From contig JANPPC010000041.1 of NCBI GenBank assembly GCA_031428275.1, positions 62,001 to 126,000 on the forward strand: a DNA stretch of 64,000 nucleotides, in the 5' to 3' direction. Source of the DNA: Pseudobdellovibrio sp031428275. Its GTDB lineage: Bacteria; Bdellovibrionota; Bdellovibrionia; Bdellovibrionales; Bdellovibrionaceae. Each line of letters starts with the position of its first letter. The stretch's first letter is position 1. Position numbers and translations under genes: made by a program. The notes under the pieces are model-generated. The model was not told where the DNA came from. It worked only from the letters and a program-made list of their open reading frames with translations, and searched no databases. Shown here one piece after another: positions 30,955 through 39,882 of the stretch.

Positions 30955-31902
30955 TTACTCTGCAGCGTCGTCTTTCTTTTCGTTAAGCTCAGCTTCGATC
31001 TCAACTAGGTCTGCAGTACCCGCAGCAACTAATTTACGAGTTTTGTTGGCTTTAACGACAGTAGGGCCTGCCGCTGGAGCTGGCTTCTTAGCATCAGCTG
31101 CTTTAGGCGCCGGTCCACGACCTGCATCGCGAGGTTTACGTGATTCTTCTTGAGCGATTTCGCCCTTTTCTTTGAGAAGATCAGAACCTTTGTCAGTGTT
31201 TGTACGTAATTTTTGTTCCCAAACTTGCGCGCCTTCATTGAATGAATCAGCCATTAAGTTAGAGAATAATTTGATGGCGCGGATTGCATCATCATTTCCT
31301 GGAATTGGATAATCAACTGATTCAGGATCAGAGTTTGTATCTGCAATAGCTACAACTTTGATACCTAATTTTTTAGCTTCAGCAATTGCAATGTGTTCTT
31401 TTGGCATATCAACAACGAACATTACTTTTGGAAGAGCTTTCATGTCTTTGATACCTTCAAGGTAATCAGTCAAACGAGTTGCCTCGTGATCAAGACCAGC
31501 GCGTTCTTTTTTAGTCAATAAAGCGTATTCGCCTTTTTCTTTCATAGCGTCGATTTTACGTAAGCGATCGATTGAAGCTTTAATCGTTTCAAAATTTGTT
31601 AACATTCCACCCAACCAACGTTTAGTAACAAAAAATTGTCCGCATTTTTTAGCGGCTTCTTGAACAGGCTCGATAGCTTGTTTTTTTGTTCCAACGAAGA
31701 TTGCTCCGCCGCCGGCTGCTGCGATCTCTTTTACGAAATCAGCTGCTTGGTTTGCGCGTACAACTGTCTTCTGAAGATCGATAATATGAATACCGCCTCG
31801 TGAAGTGTAAACGTAAGGTTTCATTTTCGGGTTCCAACGAGCAGTTTGATGTCCGAAATGGACTCCTGCATCTAGCATCTCTTTCATGGTAACTTGTGCC
31901 AT
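30955..31902 (-). CDS. rpsB: Ribosomal protein uS2
   Basis: 315 residues, about 60 to 70 longer than typical S2. The core is canonical: MKEMLDAGVHFGHQTARWNPKM, FVTKRWLGGMLTNF (each quoted in part) and the VVAIADTNSDP segment. The extra C-terminal tail (about 245-315) is rich in Ala, Lys and Pro (PAPKAADAKKPAPAAG) and ends acidic (EIEAELNEKKDDAAE). I chose the ATG at 31902 because AAGGAAAC precedes it; the seven-codon upstream extension is not conserved in character. It heads the rpsB-tsf unit. Confidence 0.97.
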   Translation of the reverse strand: MAQVTMKEMLDAGVHFGHQTARWNPKMKPYVYTSRGGIHIIDLQKTVVRANQAADFVKEIAAAGGGAIFVGTKKQAIEPVQEAAKKCGQFFVTKRWLGGMLTNFETIKASIDRLRKIDAMKEKGEYALLTKKERAGLDHEATRLTDYLEGIKDMKALPKVMFVVDMPKEHIAIAEAKKLGIKVVAIADTNSDPESVDYPIPGNDDAIRAIKLFSNLMADSFNEGAQVWEQKLRTNTDKGSDLLKEKGEIAQEESRKPRDAGRGPAPKAADAKKPAPAAGPTVVKANKTRKLVAAGTADLVEIEAELNEKKDDAAE

Positions 31903-32313
31903 GTTTCCTTCTTTCTGGTTCATCCTCCGACAGGCAGAGCCTAGTGTTTACTAAGTGTGCTTGGTGCAATTCGTTTTTCTGACGATCACATTCCAAGACC
32001 AGTTAAATACCCGTCGTGTGTTATAGTGGGGAACAGGATTATCATAGTGATTTTCAGACGGCAAGCGCTGGTTTGACCCCTGGAAGCGTGTGTGATCCAT
32101 ACACGCGGACGCGGCCTTCGATTCGCCACCACAAGTATTCATTTAGTTGAGCAATTTCAATTATTTATGTAATTTTTGAATTTACATAGTTGTGGTGTCG
32201 GGCCCTTATTCGGGCTTTTCCGTCTAGACTTTTGCGAGCACGATTTTTTTGTATGATGTTTAGATCGAGATCGCTCTCTCGACTGTAAAGGCCATACAAT
32301 CAAGAGTGTTTTG
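31903..32313 (-). other. Long structured leader of rpsB; no gene seen
   Basis: 411 bases without a convincing gene. On the minus strand this is the rpsB leader. Several strong inverted repeats occur: GCGTGT...ACACGC (32086-32106, extendable to a 9-bp stem with a triloop), CACCACAA...TTGTGGTG (32127-32134 with 32190-32197), and TGTAA...TTACA around 32168-32186. A 63-codon frame (31951-32142) has no ribosome binding site. The structure could be an S2 autoregulatory leader or an independent small RNA. Confidence 0.4.
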
Positions 32314-33459
32314 CTAAGTTAAGTCTGCTTCGTGTTCATCACTCTGGTGGTGAGCGCGCTCTGGTGAATCGATTTCGATTCCAGAACCAAAGCCCAATGC
32401 CGCTAGCACTAACTGTGACTGTTGCAATGAACCAAGTAAATTTACGCTCGGAGCAACCTCGGGCGAGGCAATCCAAAGATTTTTTACTTTAGGCACTGTG
32501 TTGCTGGCAGTTAATTTAATATCGGCTCCAGATAATGCGGGCGTTACGAAAATACGTTCGCTTTTAATTGATTCGCCAATTTCTGGAAAGGCGCGCTTGA
32601 TTTGGCGTTTCATTTTTTTCAAAACGTGCGCAATCATTTCTGTGTCTTCAGCAGATTCTGAGTCGATGAAGCTCATCCACTGCGAAATCTGACCCTCTTC
32701 GGTTGCCGGCAAGAAGCGGCCGATACCCGGACCGATATCGTCATCAGTTGTGCCGTTTAGTACGAATAAATTTGTTTTATCTAAAGTGGCAGAATGAAAA
32801 ATATCTAAACAGACACCCTGCCAAGCCCTAGCTTTTTTTAATTTTGCTTTTGCGCGTAAGCTTAATACGTCGTCGGGCAATAAAAGACCTAAATCTTTTA
32901 CGGGGCCGGCAAAAATAAAGTTGCGAGCATAAATTTGTTTCGAGCCATTTACCATCACGTGCGTAAGCGTAGGCTCGTTTGTTTCTAGGTTTTCAAATCC
33001 GAACTTTGTTACGATCGACTTAAGCTGAATTGCATCCTGTAAGCCAGTTTGCAACGCTTCGATCCATTCGTTGGTTTGAACCGTTAACGGAAATTCTTTT
33101 TGTGCTAAAAAGTAGCCTAACTGATCATAGAATTCAGGAGACTTGTCGCCAAAGCCTACGAATTGTTTGAAGCCATGAGATTCGTAGTACTCTGGCTGGT
33201 TATCAGCCTTTTCGCCCACAATTTTTTTGTCGAGCAGAGTTTCGAAAAAATTCATCGCTTTTTCGGCCGCATCGGTCGCCGGAAAAAAGCGAATGCCGTT
33301 ATTGATATTCTGATTATTAACCTGAACCACGCGGTTACTGCCACCGACAAAATCTTGTGCTTCAAGCACTAGAATATTATCAGTCTCTTGAGCGATTTTT
33401 TTGGCGATCGTTAAGCCAGTAAGGCCGCTGCCGATGATGATGTAGTCGTAGATGTGCAT
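32314..33459 (-). CDS. FAD-dependent amine-oxidase-like oxidoreductase
   Basis: 381 residues. The N-terminal YDYIIIGSGLTGLTIAKKI holds the GxGxxG dinucleotide loop, followed by the acidic strand end LVLEAQDFVGGSNRV, which matches the amine oxidase/protoporphyrinogen-type flavoprotein group. The C-terminal SPEVAPSVNLLGSLQQSQ resembles the FAD-binding closing motif. The start at 33459 places the Rossmann fold at the N-terminus; an extension to 33519 adds 20 unconserved residues. Substrate unknown. It follows the CFI-box gene by about 80 bases on the same strand. Confidence 0.78.
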   Translation of the reverse strand: MHIYDYIIIGSGLTGLTIAKKIAQETDNILVLEAQDFVGGSNRVVQVNNQNINNGIRFFPATDAAEKAMNFFETLLDKKIVGEKADNQPEYYESHGFKQFVGFGDKSPEFYDQLGYFLAQKEFPLTVQTNEWIEALQTGLQDAIQLKSIVTKFGFENLETNEPTLTHVMVNGSKQIYARNFIFAGPVKDLGLLLPDDVLSLRAKAKLKKARAWQGVCLDIFHSATLDKTNLFVLNGTTDDDIGPGIGRFLPATEEGQISQWMSFIDSESAEDTEMIAHVLKKMKRQIKRAFPEIGESIKSERIFVTPALSGADIKLTASNTVPKVKNLWIASPEVAPSVNLLGSLQQSQLVLAALGFGSGIEIDSPERAHHQSDEHEADLT

Positions 33460-33538
33460 AGCATTATTATGTCGTGTACTCATGTACAACACGATCAACA
33501 ACTTAAAGTAATGTTGCAAGAAAATCTGAATGATTATT

Positions 33539-34372
33539 TTAACTAACGCATTTGATCACAAAGCGCAAAAGCGCTCTGACAGGCGGCTTTAGCCAAGCTT
33601 GCTTATCCAAAAAGCAAGCGATTATCGGCGCCGTTTGATAATAGAAGTATACAAATTTTCGTCCCCAAAAAGAATGCTTCAATTTTGTGTCACGAAACGA
33701 GCGTAAGATTTGTACTTCGATTGCAAAGGGTGCTTCGAAGGCAGAAGTTGCAATAAAACAGCGTGTTCGTTGTTTCTTTGCGCTAACCAAAAAACTTTTA
33801 ATAATTTCTGGGTGACGAGAAGCGCGCATGAACACTTGTGCTTTTTTCATCAAGTCAGGCAAGATCGGCGTGTACGGAACAAATTTTGAAAGTTGTCGCG
33901 CAGCTTGTTTTTGGCGGTCACCATACTTGTCGCTTGTATCATAAATACGAATAAGATCCCAGTAAACGCCGGCAATGACCGTAAGTTCGGCCGTTCGCGC
34001 AGCTTCTTTTAAAGCTTCGGGGGTCAAATTTCCAGGGGGGGCGTCGAATACGACTTCTAGTAGTTTGATGTACTTTTCATAGGAAACGGCGGCCTCGGAA
34101 AAAAGATTATTCGCCATCAATTGATGACCCTTTTTAACTAAAGAAACTCTTGCCTGCCATAACTTTTTCTTACGATCTTCTTTTGCGCGCTGTTGAGCTA
34201 ATAAAACTCCGCCAGAGCCGCTGGCTTTTTTACGAAGGTCGCTCATGCAACCACGGCAAATTTCATCCATCAATGGAAAGGCAGGATCCATCTTTTTAAT
34301 ACGCTCACGAAGGTCCATATCAATGGGAATCACTTGAGGAACTTCGATACCGCAACTCGAACATTTAACCAT
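33539..34372 (-). CDS. Zinc-ribbon / CFI-box-CTERM protein
   Basis: 277 residues. The N-terminus has two CxxC pairs (Cys4-Cys7 and Cys39-Cys42), a probable zinc ribbon. The middle (about 70-200) is helical and TPR-like. The C-terminus begins CFIATSAFEAPFA (205-217) and continues LRSFRD, GRKFVYFYYQTAPIIA, which is the CFI-box-CTERM module found at the ends of many unrelated bacterial proteins. The function of that module is not established. The gene lies 11 bases below priA and probably shares its transcript. Confidence 0.78.
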   Translation of the reverse strand: MVKCSSCGIEVPQVIPIDMDLRERIKKMDPAFPLMDEICRGCMSDLRKKASGSGGVLLAQQRAKEDRKKKLWQARVSLVKKGHQLMANNLFSEAAVSYEKYIKLLEVVFDAPPGNLTPEALKEAARTAELTVIAGVYWDLIRIYDTSDKYGDRQKQAARQLSKFVPYTPILPDLMKKAQVFMRASRHPEIIKSFLVSAKKQRTRCFIATSAFEAPFAIEVQILRSFRDTKLKHSFWGRKFVYFYYQTAPIIACFLDKQAWLKPPVRALLRFVIKCVS

Positions 34373-34383
34373 ACCTTAGTATT

Positions 34384-36423
34384 TTATAACAAATTCAGTG
34401 GGTCAACATCGACCAGCACTTTTACTTGGGCCGGGATCCACTTTGAATCACCCATAACTCGACGGACGAATTGGTTTAGCATTTGAGGTTGCGGACATTT
34501 GAATAGAAGGTGGTAACGAAACTGGTTGCGCAGCTTGGCAATGGGCGCTGCCGCAGGACCTAAAACCTCGACGGGTTCGAAAGCATTAAACTTTTCTTTG
34601 ATGGCCTGTGCTCTATGCGCTAATTGCTGAGCCGTATTTCTGGTCTTTTCAAGATCCATGGACTGAATGCGGATTGCGGTCATTTTGTGAAAGGGTGGGT
34701 AGTTCAACTGGCGGCGATGATTGAGTTCTGTTTGTACAAATCCTTCGTAATCGTGCGCCTGCGAAAAACAAACAGATTCGTGACCTGTGTTATAGGTTTG
34801 AATAATCACTTTTCCAGGAGAATCGTCAACACCAACATGACGGCCAGACCGCCCGCTCATTTGAGTGATTAATTGAAAGCTTTTTTCAGAAGCGCGAAAA
34901 TCAGGAAGATTAAAACTTACATCGGCAAGCAAAAGACCAACCAGTTTCAGGTGAGGAAAATCTAAACCTTTCGCAATCATTTGGGTACCAATCAAAATGT
35001 CAATCTGGCGATCTTCCATTCTTTTAACAAGATCTTCCATGTCACCACGTGAAGTGACTTCGTCGCGATCGGCACGCGCGACACTGGCATCAGGAAAAAG
35101 TTTTATTAAATCTTCTTCAACCCGCTCTGTACCAAGGCCCATTGTAGTTAGTTCGCCCTCTTTACAATCGGGGCATTTTATTTTCAAATTTTCGTGGTAG
35201 TCGCAGTAGTGGCAAACCATATGCGTATTGGCGTGTAGGGTTAAACTAATATCGCAGTTTGGGCATTCAGCGGTGTACCCGCAAGCCGGGCAAAGCACCA
35301 TGTGAGCCATTCCGCGGCGATTCAGTAAAAGAGCAACTTGCTCTTCGCGCTCAAGGCTGAATTTCATTTCGTTATATAAAGGCTGTGATAACCAAAACGG
35401 CTTTTCGGTCGATTTTTTATCGCGATCTTTTTCGATACGCATATCAACAACTTCAATATCGGGTAGTGGTCGATTTTCTACCCGCTGCTTTAATTGGTGT
35501 AAGTGATATTTGCCTTCAACTGCATTTTTCCAAGTGTCTAAGCTTGGGGTAGCTGAGCCAAGAATAACGGGGCAATTCATAAAGCGACCCAACATGATTG
35601 CGCAGTCACGGCCGTTGTACTTCAATTTTTCATCTTGCTTAAAACTTGACTCATGCTCTTCATCAACGACAATCAAACCCAAATTATCAATTGGGCAAAA
35701 AATAGCTGAGCGGGCGCCAATCAGAATTCTCTTTTTACCTTCGACGATTTCCCACCACTGAGTCGTGCGTTCGCGATCGGTTAATTGCGAGTGAAGCACT
35801 GCAATTTGGTCGCCGAAGCGCTCTGAAAATCGGTGGATCAGCTGCGGAGTCAGTGAAATTTCGGGTAACAAAAAAAGTCCGCGCTTGCCTTCGCGCAAAG
35901 CTTTTTCAAAAAGCTGAAGATAAATTTCAGTTTTACCAGAACCCGTTACGCCATGAACTAAATGCGTTGCGAAGCCTGATACGTTTTGAATGGCGGTTAA
36001 ACAAGTCTTTTGTTCTTCAGTTAATTTATGTAATTTTACTTTTTCTAGTACGGGCACAACGGGCGGGCGATTTGATTTACGCTCTTTCTTCGGCTTTGAA
36101 AGTGGCGGAAAGCATAACTGCAAGGTTCTACCTAAAGGGTGAATGTAATACTCAGAAACCCACTCGAGCCATTTTAAAAAAGGGTCTTTAAGGGCGGGCC
36201 ACTCTTCGTCGATTGACATGACTTCTTTAAGTGCATAGGCATCATCTTCGGCGGCCGTATTAGATTTTTTTAATTCTACGACAACGCCGCGAATAGAGCG
36301 TTTGCCGAGCGGAACGTTTACAAGAGATCCGCGCTGAATGCTGAACTTTGGATTCTGTAAATAAGTAAGAGTATCGGCGAAAGGCGCATCAACGGCGACT
36401 TGCGCCAGTTGACGTTCGCTCAT
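34384..36423 (-). CDS. priA: Primosomal protein N' (replication restart helicase)
   Basis: 679 residues. It reloads the replisome at stalled forks. Walker A is GVTGSGKTEIY (158-168); Walker B DEEH follows in VVDEEHESSFKQ. Two zinc-binding clusters are visible: CPACGYTAECPNC and CHYCDYH...CPDC. GLGTERVEEDL and IDILIGTQMIAKGLDFP are later helicase motifs. The start overlaps the stop of the upstream exported-protein gene by 4 bases. Confidence 0.96.
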   Translation of the reverse strand: MSERQLAQVAVDAPFADTLTYLQNPKFSIQRGSLVNVPLGKRSIRGVVVELKKSNTAAEDDAYALKEVMSIDEEWPALKDPFLKWLEWVSEYYIHPLGRTLQLCFPPLSKPKKERKSNRPPVVPVLEKVKLHKLTEEQKTCLTAIQNVSGFATHLVHGVTGSGKTEIYLQLFEKALREGKRGLFLLPEISLTPQLIHRFSERFGDQIAVLHSQLTDRERTTQWWEIVEGKKRILIGARSAIFCPIDNLGLIVVDEEHESSFKQDEKLKYNGRDCAIMLGRFMNCPVILGSATPSLDTWKNAVEGKYHLHQLKQRVENRPLPDIEVVDMRIEKDRDKKSTEKPFWLSQPLYNEMKFSLEREEQVALLLNRRGMAHMVLCPACGYTAECPNCDISLTLHANTHMVCHYCDYHENLKIKCPDCKEGELTTMGLGTERVEEDLIKLFPDASVARADRDEVTSRGDMEDLVKRMEDRQIDILIGTQMIAKGLDFPHLKLVGLLLADVSFNLPDFRASEKSFQLITQMSGRSGRHVGVDDSPGKVIIQTYNTGHESVCFSQAHDYEGFVQTELNHRRQLNYPPFHKMTAIRIQSMDLEKTRNTAQQLAHRAQAIKEKFNAFEPVEVLGPAAAPIAKLRNQFRYHLLFKCPQPQMLNQFVRRVMGDSKWIPAQVKVLVDVDPLNLL

Positions 36424-37199
36424 CGAAACCTCTTGTAGAATTCTTCGATAAGAGTCGCCGTAGCACCTTTATTTGCTAAAAGAATTTCAGAGGGTTGTTC
36501 TAGATTTTGCGGATAAAAAGTATTTAAAGTAGCGCCGGTCTTAGTGGTAACTGAGCGAACTTTAATTTGGACTTCGTTATTGGCCCAAGAAACTTTTTTA
36601 CTTTTCGGATAACGAACATTACCAAAAGTTGAGTAATCGCTAAATGAAACTTCGGCGGCGCTTGGTAAACGAATTTTACGAAGGGCAAAGCTTTCTTGTT
36701 CAATCCAAACTTGTGTGTGAAGTACATTTGCCGTCGGCGAAGCCTCACCTAGCGCAAAGGCCGCCGCCCCGCCGGCGCGCGAAAGCCGAATGCTGGGTGC
36801 AATTTTCATCTCGCTTAAATAGTTTTTAAATGAATCAGTCGAGCGAATGGCTAAGTAGCGTTCAAAAAAATCAAGTTCAGTTACTTGAGTAACTTTATTT
36901 TTACCCATTAGAATGGTTTTATTTTTTGTATTATAAATCGCAACAAAACGAAAAGAATCTTTTAAGTCGCCGGTACCGGTAGCAGTTAATTTTAAATTGC
37001 GATCGCCTTCAATTAACCAGCTTTCGCGAATGATGTACTCACGAACCTGATCTTTAAAGATCACATCTTGTTCGACCGCAAAAATTTGCGTTCCCGTTAA
37101 AGCTGTGTTCTTTTTAAGAACTACATCTAAGGGCATAACATAAGCGTAAGAAAATAGGCTAGTAAGCTGGACAATCGTCGCGACAATGAATGTTTTCAT
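36420..37199 (-). CDS. Exported protein of unknown function upstream of priA
   Basis: 259 residues from the ATG at 37199 (an in-frame ATG two codons earlier is possible). The N-terminus is a signal peptide (KTFIVATIVQLTSLFSYAYV). The mature part is mostly beta-strand, suggesting a periplasmic or outer-membrane-associated protein. No family is recognised. It overlaps priA by 4 bases, so the two are coupled although their cellular compartments differ. Confidence 0.72.
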   Translation of the reverse strand: MKTFIVATIVQLTSLFSYAYVMPLDVVLKKNTALTGTQIFAVEQDVIFKDQVREYIIRESWLIEGDRNLKLTATGTGDLKDSFRFVAIYNTKNKTILMGKNKVTQVTELDFFERYLAIRSTDSFKNYLSEMKIAPSIRLSRAGGAAAFALGEASPTANVLHTQVWIEQESFALRKIRLPSAAEVSFSDYSTFGNVRYPKSKKVSWANNEVQIKVRSVTTKTGATLNTFYPQNLEQPSEILLANKGATATLIEEFYKRFR

Positions 37200-37276
37200 A
37201 AGCAAAATATATCATACTGATACAAGAAGTTGAGTCTAATTAAACACTGAAGCGAAAGCTAACGGAACGTGTTACT

Positions 37277-38740
37277 ATGAAATTGGTGAAAAGTTTTGCT
37301 TTGATTTTCTTTATTGCGGGGGCGGCGGTCAGTTTTCATAGCTGCACCATAAAGCAAAACACAGGATTGCTAGCCTCATCTTCAACGACGGCTAGCCAGA
37401 CCGAAGTATTTTTAGATAATGCGCCATTTGCCTATGATTTTGCCGCAGATACTATTTCGTATAATTCTTGCGTGGGTGAAAATCTTGATAAAACTCAAAT
37501 TCACGGATTTAAAATTGGTTCAAATCAAGGTTTTATTGACTCGGATGCGACAGGTGCCGTGCAGGGCGGAGTTAAATTACGAACCGAGTTTTTAGATTAC
37601 GTAGGTAAAAATGTTAAGCCAAATTATCCTTCAACAGTCATAGTCCCAGCTCAAATTCAGTACCTGTTAAAAAATTCAACTAAAAACTCAGACGGCTTTA
37701 TTCAGTACGCGATTCGTAACCGGTCAAACTTAAAGGTTTTGGTTGATACGATTAACTTTACGACTCCGGTTGTATTGGGGCGTGACGGAGTCATAGAAAA
37801 TACAAGTTTACAGGTCGACAGTGTTGTTTCTGATTTAACAAAATCAATTGTGTTTGGACCAAAGGGAGTCGTGCTATCAGAGGGTCAGAGGGTTTACAAT
37901 CTACAACCAAAAACGAATCAAGCGGCGCCAATGGAAGGCGTTCTAAGATATAATGCCTCGGTTGACGAAACTTTTCCGGCGGCATCAGGTTTCGATGACA
38001 ACTTGGGGGCTGCCGAACAGCACTCTGATAACGTTCGCAAAAAATTTAACTCAAGCAGCACAGATAAAGTTATACTGGCCGTAACTTATGGTAACCCTTT
38101 TTCTGCGGCAGCGACGGCGGCGAATGATGCGGGTCTAAATTCACCTAAGCAGCCGTCTTCAGGTGATGCGACGAAAGCATATGGTCGAGCGTACGAATTA
38201 AAATTTGAAAGCTTAAGTGCTAAAGCAGGTTGGCGTCAGAATCGATTGACGAGTGTTAAAGAAACTTCGCTTGGTGGAGATACTTTAGGAGTTGGCACCT
38301 GGAGCTGTGATAACTTTGTTATTATGAAAAAAGCGCACTGGAACAATCCGCGACCAGCCGAAGCCGGCTGCGCTCCGCTGACTGCGAGTGATTTGCAAGA
38401 CCCAGTCATTTCGGCGCAAGTTAAGAAAATTCGTCGTCACTACAGTGATGAAAATTGGAATGTCGGACTATTTTACGCCGCCAGTGCGACCTACTTGCCG
38501 GCAACGCGCGTGACACATTCGATTTGTTTGGTTCCGAAACTGCAGACAGAATGCTATTTAAGAACAAGCGGCTTAACTGCCGACGGTGTTGATGTTGGTG
38601 TTCAGTATGATCCAGACCAAGAATGTTATTTAACTCGTTGGGAGAGTATGGGCGTTACTTACACCGGAGGCTTAACTGGCGATTCGGCTCGTAAACTTGG
38701 GCGATGTGCGCAATACGCTAGTGTTTGCAGTCGACAGTAG
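37277..38740 (+). CDS. Lipoprotein of unknown function
   Basis: 487 residues with signal peptide KLVKSFALIFFIAGAAVSF and a lipobox-like FHSC (Cys23). The mature protein is Ser/Thr/Asn-rich with several cysteines in the last third (WSC, GCAP, ICL, ECYL, RCAQYASVCS). No domain is recognised. It is followed 19 bases later by a beta-barrel candidate and is probably co-expressed with it; both would end up at the outer membrane. Confidence 0.75.
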   Translation: MKLVKSFALIFFIAGAAVSFHSCTIKQNTGLLASSSTTASQTEVFLDNAPFAYDFAADTISYNSCVGENLDKTQIHGFKIGSNQGFIDSDATGAVQGGVKLRTEFLDYVGKNVKPNYPSTVIVPAQIQYLLKNSTKNSDGFIQYAIRNRSNLKVLVDTINFTTPVVLGRDGVIENTSLQVDSVVSDLTKSIVFGPKGVVLSEGQRVYNLQPKTNQAAPMEGVLRYNASVDETFPAASGFDDNLGAAEQHSDNVRKKFNSSSTDKVILAVTYGNPFSAAATAANDAGLNSPKQPSSGDATKAYGRAYELKFESLSAKAGWRQNRLTSVKETSLGGDTLGVGTWSCDNFVIMKKAHWNNPRPAEAGCAPLTASDLQDPVISAQVKKIRRHYSDENWNVGLFYAASATYLPATRVTHSICLVPKLQTECYLRTSGLTADGVDVGVQYDPDQECYLTRWESMGVTYTGGLTGDSARKLGRCAQYASVCSRQ

Positions 38741-38759
38741 GCTCTGTTAGCGTTTGCCT

Positions 38760-39581
38760 ATGATAAAAAGTCTCAGTTTCATTTTTATTTTAATTAGTTC
38801 TCTTCAATCTTTTTCGGCATCAATGACCGGAGCGGTTTCTTCTGCAACAGGTGGAACAGGTCGCGGCACAGCCGAGCCTATCGATAGCGTACTTTTAAAC
38901 CCAGCAATTGTTTCGCAGCTTTCTTCAAAAATACTTGCCGTCAACTACACAAAAGATCGTTGGGGAGTTACGTTGGCCGACAACGGTCGCGAAGCTTTAT
39001 TTCCGGCGGCGCTGGCTTACGTAAAAAGTGAAAACGATTTTATAAAAACTCAGCAAGTCTCTTTAGTTTTATCTTACATGGTGGCAAAAAATATTTCGAT
39101 CGGTACAAATATATCTTTGATGGAGTACGATCAGCAGAATATTCCGAATTCAGAAAAATATCGCCAAACAACCGGCGATATTGGAATTGCGTACTCGACG
39201 AATACTTTTGGGGCAGGGATAGTTGCCAATAAAGTTTTTTCGACCAGCATTGATCTAAGCGACCTGCTTCAGGTCCAGAAAACGATCGGCGTCGGGGTCA
39301 ATTATACATACCTGAACTTTTTTCGTTTTCGGGCTGACTTAGAATCGGCTCCCGATAACCAGGTCGACCGTCTAGTCTATATGGGCGGTTTAGAGACCTT
39401 TACGAACGACTGGGTGGTTTTACGGCTAGGTTACCAGAACAACAACGTAGCTAAAAAGAACTTCATTACGGCCGGTTTGGGCTTCGCAGGCCCCCAGTTT
39501 GGACTTCATTACGGCTATATTTCGAATGTGGCCGATTCAAAGGATAATAAGCACTCAATTGACTTGGGTGTTCCTTTTTGA
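38760..39581 (+). CDS. Outer-membrane beta-barrel protein candidate
   Basis: 273 residues; ATG at 38760 is preferred to the TTG two codons earlier. A signal peptide (IKSLSFIFILISSLQSFSA) is followed by GTGRGTAEPIDSVLLNPA, a Gly/Asn-Pro pattern reminiscent of FadL/PorV-type barrels. Alternating hydrophobic strands with aromatic ends follow, and the last residue is Phe (DLGVPF), the usual barrel-insertion signal. Transport substrate unknown. Confidence 0.7.
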   Translation: MIKSLSFIFILISSLQSFSASMTGAVSSATGGTGRGTAEPIDSVLLNPAIVSQLSSKILAVNYTKDRWGVTLADNGREALFPAALAYVKSENDFIKTQQVSLVLSYMVAKNISIGTNISLMEYDQQNIPNSEKYRQTTGDIGIAYSTNTFGAGIVANKVFSTSIDLSDLLQVQKTIGVGVNYTYLNFFRFRADLESAPDNQVDRLVYMGGLETFTNDWVVLRLGYQNNNVAKKNFITAGLGFAGPQFGLHYGYISNVADSKDNKHSIDLGVPF

Positions 39582-39630
39582 TAGACCCTTACAACACAAG
39601 CTTCGCATTTAATTATTAATGAGGTAAAAA

Positions 39631-39759
39631 ATGGCATCTAAAACTAAAAAAACTAAGATTATCCGTAAACATAAGGTAGCTCGTGCAGGTACTAAAAGAA
39701 AAGCGGCTTTAAGAACCAAAGGTTCTACAAAAGATCAAAAAACTTTATTCGGTGACTAG
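39631..39759 (+). CDS. Small highly basic protein (42 residues)
   Basis: A 43-codon frame: ATG after GAGGTAAAAA (strong ribosome binding site), stop TAG at 39757-39759, then a strong terminator. The protein is mostly Lys, Arg, Thr and Ala (MASKTKKTKIIRKHK ... AGTKRKAALRTKG) and ends LFGD. The charge suggests RNA, ribosome or DNA binding, like small ribosomal or nucleoid proteins; no named family is recognised. Its own leader and terminator mark it as a separately transcribed, possibly highly expressed gene. Confidence 0.78.
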   Translation: MASKTKKTKIIRKHKVARAGTKRKAALRTKGSTKDQKTLFGD

Positions 39760-39810
39760 TTTTTAATTCGAATTAAATTCTTTTCTTCGTTTTAAATTTA
39801 AAATTAATTA

Positions 39811-39844
39811 AAAGAGCTTACAGAAATGTGAGCTCTTTTTTTTT
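39811..39844. terminator. Bidirectional intrinsic terminator
   Basis: Stem AGAGCTTACA / TGTGAGCTCT with loop GAAA and one G-T pair. It is followed by eight T on the plus strand, and on the minus strand by TTTAATTAATTTT. It can end both the small basic gene (+) and the TonB-like gene (-), whose stop is at 39883. Confidence 0.92.
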
Positions 39845-39882
39845 AACTGTGTTGATATTTTGTGATTCTAACAACGAAATGA

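Noticed and set aside
31951..32142. 63-codon Cys-containing frame upstream of rpsB
   Set aside because: No ribosome binding site, no recognisable features, and it lies in a region better explained as a structured leader.
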